Positions 1-9,262 of a DNA stretch of 64,000 nt are shown piece after piece; within the stretch, counting starts at the first letter, position 1; every line of letters starts with the position of its first letter. The stretch is from Pseudomonas kielensis (GTDB lineage Bacteria; Pseudomonadota; Gammaproteobacteria; Pseudomonadales; Pseudomonadaceae). A model generated the notes under the pieces. That model saw only the letters and a program-made list of their open reading frames with translations, was not told the DNA's origin and did not search any database. The DNA lies in the NCBI RefSeq assembly GCF_014236655.1, contig NZ_JACMYG010000013.1, positions 1-64,000 on the forward strand. Direction: 5' to 3'. Both the position numbers and the translations under genes were made by a program.

Positions 1-409
1 CTTTTGCTTACTTTTGGCTGGGCCGGCATTCCGGCTCTCAAAAGTGAGCCGCTGTAAGAGCGGAACCATAGGTGGCCATTACCGCAAGAATGGATATGTA
101 CTCCGCCTAATCCAACACCCCAGAGGCCCAGAGGTGCTACGTCGCACCACAGTCGTGTAGATACCTATGCCGCGATGGGGCCAGCACCGCCAACATTTAT
201 CGACCTGACACATCGCCATCCCGGGTAAACCCGGTCCCACAGGCTCGCTCCCGCAATGGTTTTTGGCTGCTCGCAGATTGCGCATACCGCCACCCAACCT
301 GCTCGCAATGGCGCTATCGGAGAGTTTTTTTGGCCAGATTGGACAGTGTCAGGGCCGGGGTCGGTTGTTAGGCTCAGTCCTCGAATTCAGCCAATAAGAA
401 TCAAAAGCA
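1..409. other. Intergenic region with repeat-like DNA
   Basis: No convincing coding region was found before the ATG at 410. The first ~95 bases resemble a short sequence I have seen repeated between Pseudomonas genes (AAAAGTGAGCCGCTGTAAGAG at 41-60). There is no second copy in this window to prove it. Bases 172-241 hold a REP-like element, listed separately. The small ORFs here overlap this repeat DNA, have no ribosome-binding site and are not called. Confidence 0.4.
172..241. repeat. REP/REPIN-like element, copy C
   Basis: This ~70-bp block starts GCGATGGGGCC and ends CGGTCCCACA. It follows the same order of motifs as the blocks at 5359-5420 and 24101-24171: GCGATGGGGCC, then CCTGACACA, CGCCAT, a short imperfect palindrome and CCCACA. 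The left REP arm is missing, so it is a degraded or half element. Such sequences are dispersed extragenic palindromes in pseudomonads. Confidence 0.5.
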
Positions 410-1726
410 ATGAAGCTGACAATTCTCCTGCTGCTGCTCTGCGGCACGGCTCCGGCGGCGTGGGGTTGGTCCAACCATACGGTGGGCAGCTACCTGGCGT
501 TGCAGGCGTTGCCGGCCCTGCGCGAGGCGCCCCAGGTCAGGGTCGAACCGCTGGAGCAGTTCCTCACTGAGCAATATGGCGCCATCGCCGAGTTGCTGGA
601 GCAGCAGGAGCTATTCGCCCGTCAGCACTTTGCCCAGTACCCACCACGTCCCGACAGCCTGCAGTTGCCCGCTACGCCGGGGGACAATGTGCGCCAGGCG
701 TTCCTCAACGCCCTGCGGGTCAATCCGCAGATCCACCTGGCCATGGTGATCCAGCCGATGCCCGGGCAGGACCAGCCCCAGCGCGCGCACCTCAAGGCCG
801 AGCAGGTGATGGTCGAGCAGACCCTGTCACCGTGGCATCGCCAGCGCTTCATCCTGCTCGCGGACGGCGAACACGTCGCGCCCCTGGCGGTGCTGGCCAG
901 CGCCGCCGACGAGCCGGACTACGGGCACGACATCAACCTGTTCAGCGACAACCCGGGCGAGGTGGCTGCGGTTTACGGTTTCGGCCCGCAGCCGTTCGGC
1001 GATGATCGATTCCAGTACAGCTCCCAGGCGCCGTTCCACATGGGCTTCTTCCACGAAAGCCCAGTGGTCTATGCCGCCGCCGGTTTCCTGCAGCGCAGTT
1101 GGCCGGATTGGCGCGCCTATCAGTACCTGGGTCTGGCGCGGCTGGCGTTCGCCACGGGCCACTCCTACTGGGGCTACCGTTTTCTGGGCTGGGGCTTGCA
1201 CCACATTCAGGACCTGACCCAGCCCTATCACGCCAAGCCACTGCCGGGCGTCGAGCTGGCGAGCATGCTGCTGATGGAAGGCAAGGCCCTGGCCGGTTAC
1301 GACGGTGACAAACACGCGGCCATCGAGCGGGTCGCCAGTCGCCACATGGAAGTGGAGAAGTATCAGGCCGCCTGGCTCTACAGCCTGTTGCACAGCGGGC
1401 AGCCCGTGCATCCGATGCTCCAGGCCTACGCCGATACCACGCAAGACACCAGCTACCCGCCGTATTCGGTGGACTACCTGCGCGACGTGGTCAGCGCCCA
1501 GTCCGCGGAGGCCGGCGCCCAGTTTGACGAGGCTATCGGCCAGTGGCTGGCGACGGCACCGGCCACCAGCAGTTTCAGTGCCGGCAATCAGCTGCAGCGC
1601 GAAGACTACGACCACCCATTACTCAACCAGCAGCTGTTCCAGTTGCTGGGGCATTTCGGTGCGCACAGCCGGATTTACGTCGGTGCCGGACTCGCGCCAG
1701 CGGTTACAGGCAACGCAGCGCGTTAA
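410..1726 (+). CDS. Secreted S1/P1-nuclease / zinc phospholipase C-like protein
   Basis: 438 aa. A signal peptide (~residues 1-17, ending TAPAA) would leave a mature N-terminus W-G-W-S-N-H. This matches the zinc-binding W-G-x3-H start of mature P1/S1 nucleases, which share a fold with zinc-dependent phospholipase C. A second signature lies at ~264-274, HHIQDLTQPYH, fitting the family's H-x3-D-x2-Q-P-x-H zinc motif. The likely role is therefore a periplasmic or secreted zinc phosphodiesterase; nuclease and phospholipase cannot be told apart from sequence. It is 50 bp upstream of the DUF1302 and DUF1329 genes on the same strand, so the three probably form an operon. The start is the ATG just before the hydrophobic segment. 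Confidence 0.65.
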   Translation: MKLTILLLLLCGTAPAAWGWSNHTVGSYLALQALPALREAPQVRVEPLEQFLTEQYGAIAELLEQQELFARQHFAQYPPRPDSLQLPATPGDNVRQAFLNALRVNPQIHLAMVIQPMPGQDQPQRAHLKAEQVMVEQTLSPWHRQRFILLADGEHVAPLAVLASAADEPDYGHDINLFSDNPGEVAAVYGFGPQPFGDDRFQYSSQAPFHMGFFHESPVVYAAAGFLQRSWPDWRAYQYLGLARLAFATGHSYWGYRFLGWGLHHIQDLTQPYHAKPLPGVELASMLLMEGKALAGYDGDKHAAIERVASRHMEVEKYQAAWLYSLLHSGQPVHPMLQAYADTTQDTSYPPYSVDYLRDVVSAQSAEAGAQFDEAIGQWLATAPATSSFSAGNQLQREDYDHPLLNQQLFQLLGHFGAHSRIYVGAGLAPAVTGNAAR

Positions 1727-1776
1727 CCGCTGCCCGGACACAAAAACAACAAGATCAGGGAAGGGAGGAACACCGC

Positions 1777-3732
1777 ATGAGGATTCGATTACGCCATTCG
1801 GGCGCGGCGATATCCGGAGTAGGCCTGGCAGGGCTGCTGCAACTGTGCGCGGTCGAGGGTGTGTGGGCCGCCGAGTTCAAGGTGCTGGACAACCAGGTCA
1901 CGGGCTCGTTCGACAGCACCTTGTCCTACGGTCGTTTGTGGCGGGTCCAGGGGCGTGACAAGACCAACGATGACGTCAACACCAACGATGGCAATCGCAA
2001 CTTCGACACCGGGTTGGTTTCCGAGGTCTACAAAATCACCTCGGAGCTGGAAGCCAACTACCAGAACTACGGGGTGTTCATGCGCGGCACCGCGTTCTAC
2101 GACACTCAGTTGATGGACAAGCGCAACGATTACTACCACAACAACAGCCCCTCGCAACCGAGCCAGAGTTACCCCAACGACGACCATTTCACCGACCAGA
2201 CCCGCGACATCGCCGGCAGCCGGATCGAGATGCTCGACGCCTACGTCTACGGCAACTGGGACGTGGCGCAGATGCCGGTGACCGCACGCCTGGGCCGCCA
2301 GGTATTCAACTGGGGCGAAGGCATTTTCTATCGCGGCGGGATCAACACCACCAACCCGGTGGACGCGGCCAAGTACCGCCTGCCGGGTGCCGAGGTCAAG
2401 GAAGTGCTGATGCCGGTGGAAGCGGTCAGCTTCAACATCGGCCTGAGCGACAACCTGACCATGGAAAGCTTCTACCAGACCAACTGGAAAGAAACCCGCA
2501 TTGATCCGGTCGGCACCTTCTACTCCCAGGGCGACCTGTTCGCCGACGGCGGCAACACCGGCTACAACAACTTCACGGGCACCGCCCTCGACACTCCGGT
2601 GCCGGGCTTTGGCAACGTGATCGGCCTGTACGAAGCACTGGGCAACAACCCGGCGCTCAACCAGATCCTGGGCAGCACAGGCCTGTACGCCAATGGCGTG
2701 ACCCCGGCCTACGGCAACACCCTCAAGGTGGCGTCCATCGGCAAGGACATCAACGCGCGTAACGACGGCCAGTTCGGCTTCGCCTTCCGCTACATCGCCG
2801 AAGAGCTCAACAGCACCGAGTTCGGCCTGTACATGGTCAACTACCACGCCAAGGAGCCGACCATCGCCGCCAATCTGGGTGGCTACAAGGGCATCGACAT
2901 GGACGCCCTGACCAACCTGTTGAGCGGCCTGGCCGGTAGCCAGGCCGGTGCATTGGCCAATGGCCTGGCCACCGCCGACGTGATGGGCAACATCCAGGCC
3001 AATCGTCGCTACGCCGAAGACATCCGCATGTATGGCTTCAGCTTCAACACCACCTTGGGTCAGGCGTCGGTCTTCGGTGAGTTGGCCTACCGGCCGAACC
3101 TGCCGATTGGCATCGCGGCGACCAACGACCTGATCGGCGACCTGGCCAACGGCGCAGCCGCTGCGGTCACCGGCCAGTCGATCAACGTCGGCGGGCAGAT
3201 GGTCACCCTCGACAGCCAGATCAACAACGCCGAGCGCGTGGAAGCGTTCAACACCTCGCTGGGCAGCATCTACAACTTCGGTCCGACCCTGTCGTTCGAT
3301 TCGATGTTTGGGGTATTCGAGCTGGCCTCCGAGCACTTGCGCGGCAGCAGCCTGCAGTACACCGCCTTCGACGGCAGCAACCGCTACTACGCCGGTACCG
3401 GCAACACCTCCTATGTCTCGGGCGGTGATCGAGACGATCAGATCAATCGCGACTCCTACAGCTACACCCTGATGGTCAACGGCACCTGGAACGACGTGTA
3501 CGCCGGGGTCAACGTTTCGCCGTACGCGGTCTACAAAGACGACTTCAAGGGCAACAGCTACCAGGCGGGCAACACCATCGAAGGTCGCAAGGCCTACACC
3601 CTCGGGATCAAGGCCAACTACCAGAACAAGTTGGAAGCGGAGCTGCAATACACCGAGTTCTACGGCGGTGGCCAGAACAACAGCATTCGTGACCGCGACA
3701 ACGTTGGCTTCAACCTCAAGTACTTCTTGTGA
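1777..3732 (+). CDS. DUF1302 family outer-membrane protein
   Basis: 651 aa. The ATG at 1777 follows AAGGGAGGAA, a strong ribosome-binding site; the longer upstream frame is only read-through. A signal peptide ends near residue 32 (VWA/AEF). The rest is rich in alternating aromatic and polar residues, Gly and Asn, and ends in a terminal Phe-Leu (NLKYFL), as expected of a beta-barrel. DUF1302 proteins are commonly paired with DUF1329 proteins, as here, and are thought to act at the outer membrane; the substrate is unknown. The upstream neighbour is the zinc hydrolase-like protein, so a role in handling an extracellular lipid or phosphoester is possible but inferred. Confidence 0.8.
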   Translation: MRIRLRHSGAAISGVGLAGLLQLCAVEGVWAAEFKVLDNQVTGSFDSTLSYGRLWRVQGRDKTNDDVNTNDGNRNFDTGLVSEVYKITSELEANYQNYGVFMRGTAFYDTQLMDKRNDYYHNNSPSQPSQSYPNDDHFTDQTRDIAGSRIEMLDAYVYGNWDVAQMPVTARLGRQVFNWGEGIFYRGGINTTNPVDAAKYRLPGAEVKEVLMPVEAVSFNIGLSDNLTMESFYQTNWKETRIDPVGTFYSQGDLFADGGNTGYNNFTGTALDTPVPGFGNVIGLYEALGNNPALNQILGSTGLYANGVTPAYGNTLKVASIGKDINARNDGQFGFAFRYIAEELNSTEFGLYMVNYHAKEPTIAANLGGYKGIDMDALTNLLSGLAGSQAGALANGLATADVMGNIQANRRYAEDIRMYGFSFNTTLGQASVFGELAYRPNLPIGIAATNDLIGDLANGAAAAVTGQSINVGGQMVTLDSQINNAERVEAFNTSLGSIYNFGPTLSFDSMFGVFELASEHLRGSSLQYTAFDGSNRYYAGTGNTSYVSGGDRDDQINRDSYSYTLMVNGTWNDVYAGVNVSPYAVYKDDFKGNSYQAGNTIEGRKAYTLGIKANYQNKLEAELQYTEFYGGGQNNSIRDRDNVGFNLKYFL

Positions 3733-3756
3733 GTGCCAGAGTCAGTTGAGTGCGCC

Positions 3757-3792
3757 CCCCGGTGGGAGCGAGCAGGCTCGCACCCACCGGGG
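3757..3792. repeat. REP-type palindrome
   Basis: CCCCGGTGGG and AGCGAGC at 3757-3773 pair with GCTCGC and CCCACCGGGG at 3776-3792, giving a nearly perfect 17-bp stem with a two-base loop. It lies between the DUF1302 and DUF1329 genes. It could stabilise or partly terminate the upstream mRNA, which is a common effect of REP hairpins inside operons. Confidence 0.6.
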
Positions 3793-3817
3793 TGTACCTT
3801 TATTTCGGAGAACATCC

Positions 3818-5191
3818 ATGCTTGATACACCGCGACTCTTCAAGACCTCGCTGGCACTGGTCCTGAGCCTGGCAGCCGGCAGTGCGCTGGCGGCCATCTC
3901 GGCCGAACAGGCCCAGCAGCTCAAGACCACCCTTACGCCTCTGGGCGCCGAGCGGGCCGGCAACGCCACCGGCACCATTCCGGCCTGGGATGGTGGTATC
4001 ACCCAGGCGCCCAAGGGGTATGTGCCGGGCAAGCATCACCTGGACCCATTCCCCGGCGACAAGCCGTTGTACACCATTACCAAGGCCAACCTGGAGCAGT
4101 ACAAGGGGCAGTTGACGGCGGGTCAGATTGCGCTGTTCAACAGCTACCCCGATACCTTCCAGATGCCGATCTACCCCAGCCGTCGCTCCGGCTCGGCGCC
4201 GCAGTGGCTGTACGACAACACCCTCAAGAACGCCACCTCGGCCAAGCTGCTGGACGGTGGTAACGGCTTCAGCGATGCCTATGGCGGCGTCCCGTTCCCC
4301 GTGCCCAAGGACGGCGTCGAGGCGCTGTGGAACCACATCACCCGCTATCGCGGAATCTATGTGGTGCGGCGCGCTTCCGAAGCACCGGTGCAGCGCAACG
4401 GCAGCTTCGCCCTGGTGACCTCGCAACAGGAAGGGCTGTTCACCTACTACCGTCCGGGTGGGCAGTTCACCGACCTGAAAAACATCCTGTTCTACTACCT
4501 GGCCTTCGTGAAGAGCCCGGCGCGCCTGGCCGGTGGCGCGGCGCTGGTGCACGAGACCCTGGACCAGATCAAGGACCCGCGCCAGGCCTGGGTCTACGAC
4601 GCCGGGCAACGCCGCGTGCGGCGGGCACCGAACCTGGCGTACGACACCCCGATCGCCTCTTCCGACGGCTTGCGCACGGCGGACGACACCGACCTGTTCA
4701 ACGGCTCGCCAGACCGCTACGACTGGAAGCTGGTGGGCAAGAAAGAGGTCTACATCCCTTACAACAACTACAAGGTCACCAGCCCTGAAGTGAAGTACGC
4801 CGACCTGCTCACGCCAGGGCACCTGAACCCGAAATTCACCCGCTATGAGCTGCACCGGGTGTGGGTGGTGGAAGGCACGCTGAAGCCGGGCTCGCGGCAC
4901 ATCTACTCCAAGCGCGTGCTGTTTCTCGACGAGGACAGCTGGGGCGCGGCCGTGGTGGACCAGTACGACGGGCGAGGGGAGTTGTGGCGGGTGTCGATGG
5001 GCTACCTGAAGAACTTCTACGACCTGCCCACCACCTGGAGTGCGCTGGACGTGTTCCACGACTTGCAGGCGCGCCGTTACTACGTGCAGAACCTGGATAA
5101 CGAAGAGTCGGAGACCGTGGACTTTTCCCAACCGGTGCCAGAAGACGCTTACTTCATGCCGTCGGCGTTGCGCCAGCGCGGTACGCGGTAA
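3818..5191 (+). CDS. DUF1329 family exported protein
   Basis: 457 aa. The ATG at 3818 follows TTTCGGAG; the longer upstream frame covers the REP palindrome and is rejected. A signal peptide ends near residue 26 (SALA/AIS). DUF1329 proteins are related in fold to LolA/outer-membrane lipoprotein-sorting proteins and are nearly always beside DUF1302 genes. The family signature is visible: a typical N-terminal segment with repeated Gly/Thr-Pro-Trp-Asp (TIPAWDGG) and a conserved C-terminal half. Function is unknown; a periplasmic partner of the DUF1302 barrel is the simplest reading. Confidence 0.8.
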   Translation: MLDTPRLFKTSLALVLSLAAGSALAAISAEQAQQLKTTLTPLGAERAGNATGTIPAWDGGITQAPKGYVPGKHHLDPFPGDKPLYTITKANLEQYKGQLTAGQIALFNSYPDTFQMPIYPSRRSGSAPQWLYDNTLKNATSAKLLDGGNGFSDAYGGVPFPVPKDGVEALWNHITRYRGIYVVRRASEAPVQRNGSFALVTSQQEGLFTYYRPGGQFTDLKNILFYYLAFVKSPARLAGGAALVHETLDQIKDPRQAWVYDAGQRRVRRAPNLAYDTPIASSDGLRTADDTDLFNGSPDRYDWKLVGKKEVYIPYNNYKVTSPEVKYADLLTPGHLNPKFTRYELHRVWVVEGTLKPGSRHIYSKRVLFLDEDSWGAAVVDQYDGRGELWRVSMGYLKNFYDLPTTWSALDVFHDLQARRYYVQNLDNEESETVDFSQPVPEDAYFMPSALRQRGTR

Positions 5192-5330
5192 GGCAAAGCC
5201 GAGCTCGCTCCTGCAGAGATTTGCGCCACTGTGGGAGAAGCTCTCCAGCACCCATTCGCTCTGGGCCTGTAAGGGCGGGCGAGGCGGCCTACCGGCCGGC
5301 CTGCTTTTTTCCTGATGAATGAATTTCCCC

Positions 5331-5420
5331 TGTGGGAGCTAGCCTGCTAGCGATGGGGCCGGCTCATTCAACATCAATGGTGCCTGACCCACCGCCATCG
5401 CGAGCAAGCTCGCTCCCACA
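5331..5420. repeat. REPIN-like element, copy A
   Basis: The block opens TGTGGGAGCTAGC and closes GCTCGCTCCCACA. It therefore has two REP sequences in inverted orientation around a ~50-bp centre, the arrangement called a REPIN. The centre (GCGATGGGGCC ... GGTGCCTGAC ... CCATCGCG) is nearly the same as at 24101-24171. Confidence 0.65.
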
Positions 5421-5426
5421 CATGTG

Positions 5427-5467
5427 CTGGGTGTCTGCGAGATTTGCAGACAGCCAAAAACACTGTG
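5427..5467. repeat. 38-bp dispersed repeat, single copy
   Basis: This stretch contains GGGTGTCTGC and CAGCCAAAAACACTGTG. Both also occur in the tandem pair at 24179-24254. In both places the repeat directly follows a REP-type element, so the two probably move or spread as one composite unit. Confidence 0.5.
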
Positions 5468-5507
5468 CGAGCCTGCTCGCGATGCGCGTCAACGATGACG
5501 CGCAGGC

Positions 5508-7427
5508 CTACACCCGGAAGTGGCTGACCATCATCTGCAACTGGTTGCCCAGGCGTGCCAGTTCAATGCTCGAGGCGGCGGTTTCGTCGCTGGCGGCGGC
5601 GGTCTGTTCCGAGACGTCGCGCACGTTGACGATGCTGCGGCTGATTTCCTCGGCGACCGCGCTTTGCTGCTCGGCGGCTGCGGCGATCTGCTGGTTCATC
5701 GACTGGATGTTCGACACCGTGCGGGTGATGTTTTCCAGCGACAGCCCGGCCTTGCGGGTCAACTCGACACTGCTGTCGGTCAGGCTGCGGCTGTTGCTCA
5801 TCACCGTGGCGACCTGCTGGGTGCCGTTCTGCAATGCAGCCACCAGGCCTTCGATCTCCTCGGTGGATTTTTGCGTGCGTTGCGCCAGGCCGCGCACTTC
5901 GTCGGCGACCACGGCGAACCCACGTCCGGCTTCACCGGCCCGTGCCGCTTCAATGGCGGCGTTGAGCGCCAGCAGGTTGGTCTGCTCGGCCACGGCCTTG
6001 ATCACGTCCATGACGCTGCCGATCTTGTCGCTTTCCTTCTGCAGCACGCTCATGGCCTCGGTGGAACGCACCACCTCGCTGGCCAGGCGCTCGATCTGGG
6101 TGATCGCTTCGTTGACCACCCGATCGCCTTCACGGGCTTCGCCATCGGCGGCCGCGGCGGCTTGCGAGGCTTGTTCGGCGTTACGCGCGACTTCCTGCAC
6201 GGTGGCCGTCATCTCGTGCATGGCGGTGGCGACCTGATCGGTCTCGACCTTCTGGCTGTTGACCCCGGCGCTGGTTTCTTCGGTCACTGCCGAAAGCTCC
6301 TCGGCGGCGCTGGCGATCTGAGTCACGCCATCGCGAATGCCGCTGATCAGGTCGCGCAGGGTCACACCCATGCGGGCGATGCCTTGCTGCAATACGCCGA
6401 GTTCGTCGCGACGGGTGACGCGGATGTCCTGGGTCAGGTCGCCACCGGCGATGCGCTCGACCACGGCCAGGGTTTCGCGCAGCGGGCGGGTGATCTGGCG
6501 GGTGATGAGCACTGCGGCAAGCACGCCGACCAGCAAGGCCAGCAAGGTGCTGATCAGTTGCAGGGTGCGGGCCTGGGCGCTTTCGATGTCGCGACGATCG
6601 AGCTGGATCTGATACAGCGCGTCGCTGCGGGTCACGATATCGCTGCCCTGGACCGTCATTTCCTGGCGTGCGGCGATGGCTTGGCTATTGGCGGCCTTGT
6701 AAGTCTGCAAGGCACTGCGGTAGCTGCTCAGCGCCCGTTCCAGCTGGCGCAGGGCGTCGCCCTGGGTGTCGGCAAAGTGACTGTTGAGGGTTTTCAGGCT
6801 GGCAATCGCGGCGTCCAGTTGCACGGCGGCCTTCTGCTCAGTGCCCGGGTTGCTGTCGGCGGTGTAGCCGCGCACTTCGTAACGGGCCAGCAGGAACTGC
6901 TCCTTGGCCTCGGTGATGGCCTGGAACTGCTCGAAACGCTGATCGCTGAGGGGCATCTGGCGCACACGGCTGTTGATGTCGTTGATCAGGTTGTTGGCGA
7001 TTTCGGCGTTGTCGCCCATGGTCTGGCGCGCGCTGTTGGCAGCCAGGTAGGCACTGCGCATTTTGTTCAGCGACTGCTGGTAGGCGTCGATGACCGCGCC
7101 TTGTTCCCTGAGCAGCTTGAGGTTATCCGGGCTCTTGAACTGCGCCAGCAGGGCCTGTTGCTGGGCCTTGAAGTCATCGAGGGAGCTTTGCACGGTCTGC
7201 GCCACGCCCTCGTCACCGTTGGCCAGCATGTATTGCAGGCGGGTGATGCGCAGCTTGGTCAGGCCCGCGTTGAGGCGGGTGATGTCACTCATCCAGTTGC
7301 TGCGGTCAATCAGCCCGCCCAGGCTGGTCCAGCCCGTCAGGGCGAGCACGCAGGTAAGGGCCAGCACCAGGCCGAAACCCAGGCCCAGCTTGAGGTTGAC
7401 GCTGATGTCGGCGAACCAGCTATTCAT
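5508..7427 (-). CDS. Methyl-accepting chemotaxis protein
   Basis: 639 aa. The start at 7427 ([10 protein letters not shown]) follows GGAGGAATTG; a 13-residue longer frame has no such signal. Order of parts: an N-terminal membrane segment (~10-32), a long periplasmic helical sensor, a second membrane segment (~310-330), a HAMP linker, then the cytoplasmic signalling domain. The conserved hairpin tip is present ([19 protein letters not shown]). The periplasmic domain is a four-helix-bundle type; the ligand cannot be told. The gene stands alone and is transcribed divergently from the PAP2 gene. Confidence 0.93.
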   Translation of the reverse strand: MNSWFADISVNLKLGLGFGLVLALTCVLALTGWTSLGGLIDRSNWMSDITRLNAGLTKLRITRLQYMLANGDEGVAQTVQSSLDDFKAQQQALLAQFKSPDNLKLLREQGAVIDAYQQSLNKMRSAYLAANSARQTMGDNAEIANNLINDINSRVRQMPLSDQRFEQFQAITEAKEQFLLARYEVRGYTADSNPGTEQKAAVQLDAAIASLKTLNSHFADTQGDALRQLERALSSYRSALQTYKAANSQAIAARQEMTVQGSDIVTRSDALYQIQLDRRDIESAQARTLQLISTLLALLVGVLAAVLITRQITRPLRETLAVVERIAGGDLTQDIRVTRRDELGVLQQGIARMGVTLRDLISGIRDGVTQIASAAEELSAVTEETSAGVNSQKVETDQVATAMHEMTATVQEVARNAEQASQAAAAADGEAREGDRVVNEAITQIERLASEVVRSTEAMSVLQKESDKIGSVMDVIKAVAEQTNLLALNAAIEAARAGEAGRGFAVVADEVRGLAQRTQKSTEEIEGLVAALQNGTQQVATVMSNSRSLTDSSVELTRKAGLSLENITRTVSNIQSMNQQIAAAAEQQSAVAEEISRSIVNVRDVSEQTAAASDETAASSIELARLGNQLQMMVSHFRV

Positions 7428-7688
7428 AAACAATTCCTCCAGGAACGTTGCACTACTTATCGTCATTGGGCTGGAAGATTGTTTTTGTTGGGAGCCAGCA
7501 AGGGGTGTAGTGGCCTGTATCGGCCGCGGTCGCGATAGCTGAACCGATTTTTGTCACAAGCGGATCACCGGTATTCAGCGCGTTGTCGGAGGACTTGCCT
7601 GAGATCAGGTTTTTTTCACATTCATTTCACCAACCACCCACCTGCCGGTCTTTACTGTCCGGCGATCGATACCGAGTGGGGATCCACG

Positions 7689-8522
7689 ATGCAACTGTTC
7701 GCGCGCCAGCGATTCTATTGGATGAACCTGGGGATCCCGCTGCTCTGTGCGGCGCTGGTGTTCCTGTTGTTCGACATGACCCAGGTCGACATAGCCTTCA
7801 GCAACCTGTTGTTCGACCCGATCAGCCAGGCCTTCCCGCTTGATCACGTTCGCCTGTTCGAGCAGATCACCCACAAATGGGCGCGGATCGTGCCGAACTG
7901 GACGGCGGAAATCGCCCTGATTGGCGGGTTGTTGTCGTTGCTCTGGCCACGGATCAATAGCCAGAAGTACCCGGGCCTGGGTGGCTTTCTCGAGCGAACC
8001 AAGGTGGCGCCCGTGCTGCGCTTTACCACCGAACACCGCCGGGACTTCTGGTTCGTGGTGTTTGCCTTTGCCATCTGCACCGGGGTGATCCACTTCCTCA
8101 AGGCACACACCAGCGTGTACTGCCCGATCGAAACCACCCTCTATGGCGGCAAGCTGGCGCATATCGAGTGGTACAGCAACTTTCAACTGTTCAAGGAAGC
8201 GGGCGACGGCCGCTGCTGGCCGGGCGGCCATGCCTCCGGCGGCTTCACCATGCTGGCCCTGTACTTCGTCGCCCGGCGCCATCAGTGGCGCTTCGCCAAG
8301 GCCATCCTGTGGGGCTCGTTGTGGCTGGGCTTCATCTATGGCACCACACGGGTCCTGCAAGGCTGGCACTACATGTCCCACACCTTCTGGGCGGGAATCT
8401 TCGTCTGGCTGGCCTGCTTGCTGACGGCGCTGGCGTTCTACGGACGGGCACGGCTGGATGTGCCCGTGCTGCAGAAGGTCAACGCGCTGGGCTCCACGAC
8501 GCCGATCCAGGCAGCAGGTTGA
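7689..8522 (+). CDS. PAP2-family membrane phosphatase
   Basis: 277 aa. Several hydrophobic segments suggest an inner-membrane protein. The phosphatase signatures are WPGGHASGG (~174-182, the PSGH-like motif) and GTTRVLQGWHYMSH (~219-232, the R-x5-H motif with catalytic His). Members remove phosphate from lipids such as undecaprenyl-PP, phosphatidic acid or lipid A. The exact substrate is not clear, though length and motif spacing resemble lipid A phosphatase-like members. The ATG at 7689 was chosen because the protein then starts with a typical cytoplasmic segment before the first membrane helix; the 46 upstream codons look unrelated. Confidence 0.8.
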   Translation: MQLFARQRFYWMNLGIPLLCAALVFLLFDMTQVDIAFSNLLFDPISQAFPLDHVRLFEQITHKWARIVPNWTAEIALIGGLLSLLWPRINSQKYPGLGGFLERTKVAPVLRFTTEHRRDFWFVVFAFAICTGVIHFLKAHTSVYCPIETTLYGGKLAHIEWYSNFQLFKEAGDGRCWPGGHASGGFTMLALYFVARRHQWRFAKAILWGSLWLGFIYGTTRVLQGWHYMSHTFWAGIFVWLACLLTALAFYGRARLDVPVLQKVNALGSTTPIQAAG

Positions 8523-8620
8523 GACCAGCTCGCCAGAGAACATCCCGATCTACAAAGGCGATTGCCAGCGAAAGCGACCGTGAGATCGACTTCGCTGGTA
8601 AATGAGTACGCCGATAGTGA

Positions 8621-9004
8621 CTACATCCAGCCAGCTATTTTGCCGATGCCACCCACTAGAAAAAGCAGGCTCACAAGCACGAATACGCTCCTGCGCAGAA
8701 GCACCAGCTTGTTTTTCAGTGACGGGGGGAAGTTATCGATATCTTGCGCGCTGAGGCGGCCGCTTTTAATGCTCTTGCCAGGGGAGGTGACGAGCGCAGC
8801 AATTTCCCCGATCAACTTCAAGTGTCCCCAGACTCCCAGTTGTCGATAGAACGCCAGCGCCTTGACCGCTGAACTGTTCTTCAGGTGCTCCAGCATCACA
8901 TCCATCTTGGTGTAGGCCAGGTAGAGCGCGACGGCGATCCAGATGAATATCAGTATGAGAACGGCTCCGCCGAGAGAACCCAGGGCAAATTCGGCTTTGC
9001 TCAT
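8621..9004 (-). CDS. Small two-helix membrane protein, possible immunity protein
   Basis: 127 aa with one membrane segment at ~10-32 and another at ~105-123, joined by a ~70-residue polar stretch. I do not recognise a family. Its ATG overlaps the TGA of a 21-codon ORF (9001-9066) by ATGA, so the two are translationally coupled. That short ORF resembles the first residues of PAAR-repeat proteins (the type VI secretion spike tip). PAAR effectors are followed by immunity genes, and membrane proteins of this size are common among those, so this may be an orphan immunity gene. That role is inferred. Confidence 0.55.
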   Translation of the reverse strand: MSKAEFALGSLGGAVLILIFIWIAVALYLAYTKMDVMLEHLKNSSAVKALAFYRQLGVWGHLKLIGEIAALVTSPGKSIKSGRLSAQDIDNFPPSLKNKLVLLRRSVFVLVSLLFLVGGIGKIAGWM

Positions 9005-9066
9005 TCGACTTCATAGCCGCCGTCGGCGGTGGTCTTGGCCCCGACAGTGATGTGATAGCGCTTCAT
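9001..9066 (-). pseudogene. Remnant of PAAR-domain gene (21 codons)
   Basis: The ATG at 9066 has a good ribosome-binding site (AAGGA). The ORF encodes MKRYHITVGAKTTADGGYEV plus one residue, then TGA. The first ~13 residues match the usual start of Pseudomonas PAAR-domain proteins, as I remember them (M-K/T-R-Y-x-I-T-x-G-A-x-T-T). The remaining few residues could be the old C-terminus. An in-frame deletion that removed the PAAR and toxin part but kept the coupling to the next gene would explain this. It could also be a short leader peptide. Confidence 0.45.
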
Positions 9067-9218
9067 GCGACATGCGTCCTTGTTGGCTCGAAAGGACGCA
9101 CGCTAGATAGCGGGGCAAAGGAAGATAAATCGGGCGTTTCTTTGGTTGTTGTAGGTTCTTTCTCTAAGTGATCGGCCGTCTTTCAAAAACGCTGCCTTTG
9201 GCGCAAATGCCGAAAGGT

Positions 9219-9254
9219 CCACGGTGCCTGATCGCTGGCGACCAGGCACCGTGG
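9219..9254. terminator. Long palindrome after the CocE gene
   Basis: CCACGGTGCCTG (9219-9230) pairs perfectly with CAGGCACCGTGG (9243-9254) around a 12-base loop. It sits 8 bases past the stop of the minus-strand hydrolase gene. There is no T-run on either side, so it may be a weak terminator or a 3'-end stabiliser. Confidence 0.45.
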
Positions 9255-9262
9255 GGGCTGAT

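Larger units (their letters stand above)
5192..5507. other. Intergenic region, repeat-rich
   Basis: This gap separates the DUF1329 gene from the convergent chemoreceptor gene. It holds a full REPIN-like element (5331-5420), a ~40-bp dispersed repeat (5427-5467) and a further REP-like half-palindrome, GCGAGCCTGCTCGC, at 5468-5481 that may end the chemoreceptor transcript. No gene is seen. Confidence 0.6.

Noticed and set aside
1789..3648. 619-codon open frame on the minus strand opposite the DUF1302 gene
   Set aside because: It is the mirror of a GC-rich coding sequence. It has low-complexity V/G/A/H content, no ribosome-binding site and no recognisable domain, while the plus-strand frame has a signal peptide and known family.
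5520..7538. 672-codon plus-strand frame opposite the chemoreceptor gene
   Set aside because: It is a Gly/His/Ala-rich shadow of the methyl-accepting chemotaxis protein, whose signalling tip and HAMP are clear on the minus strand.
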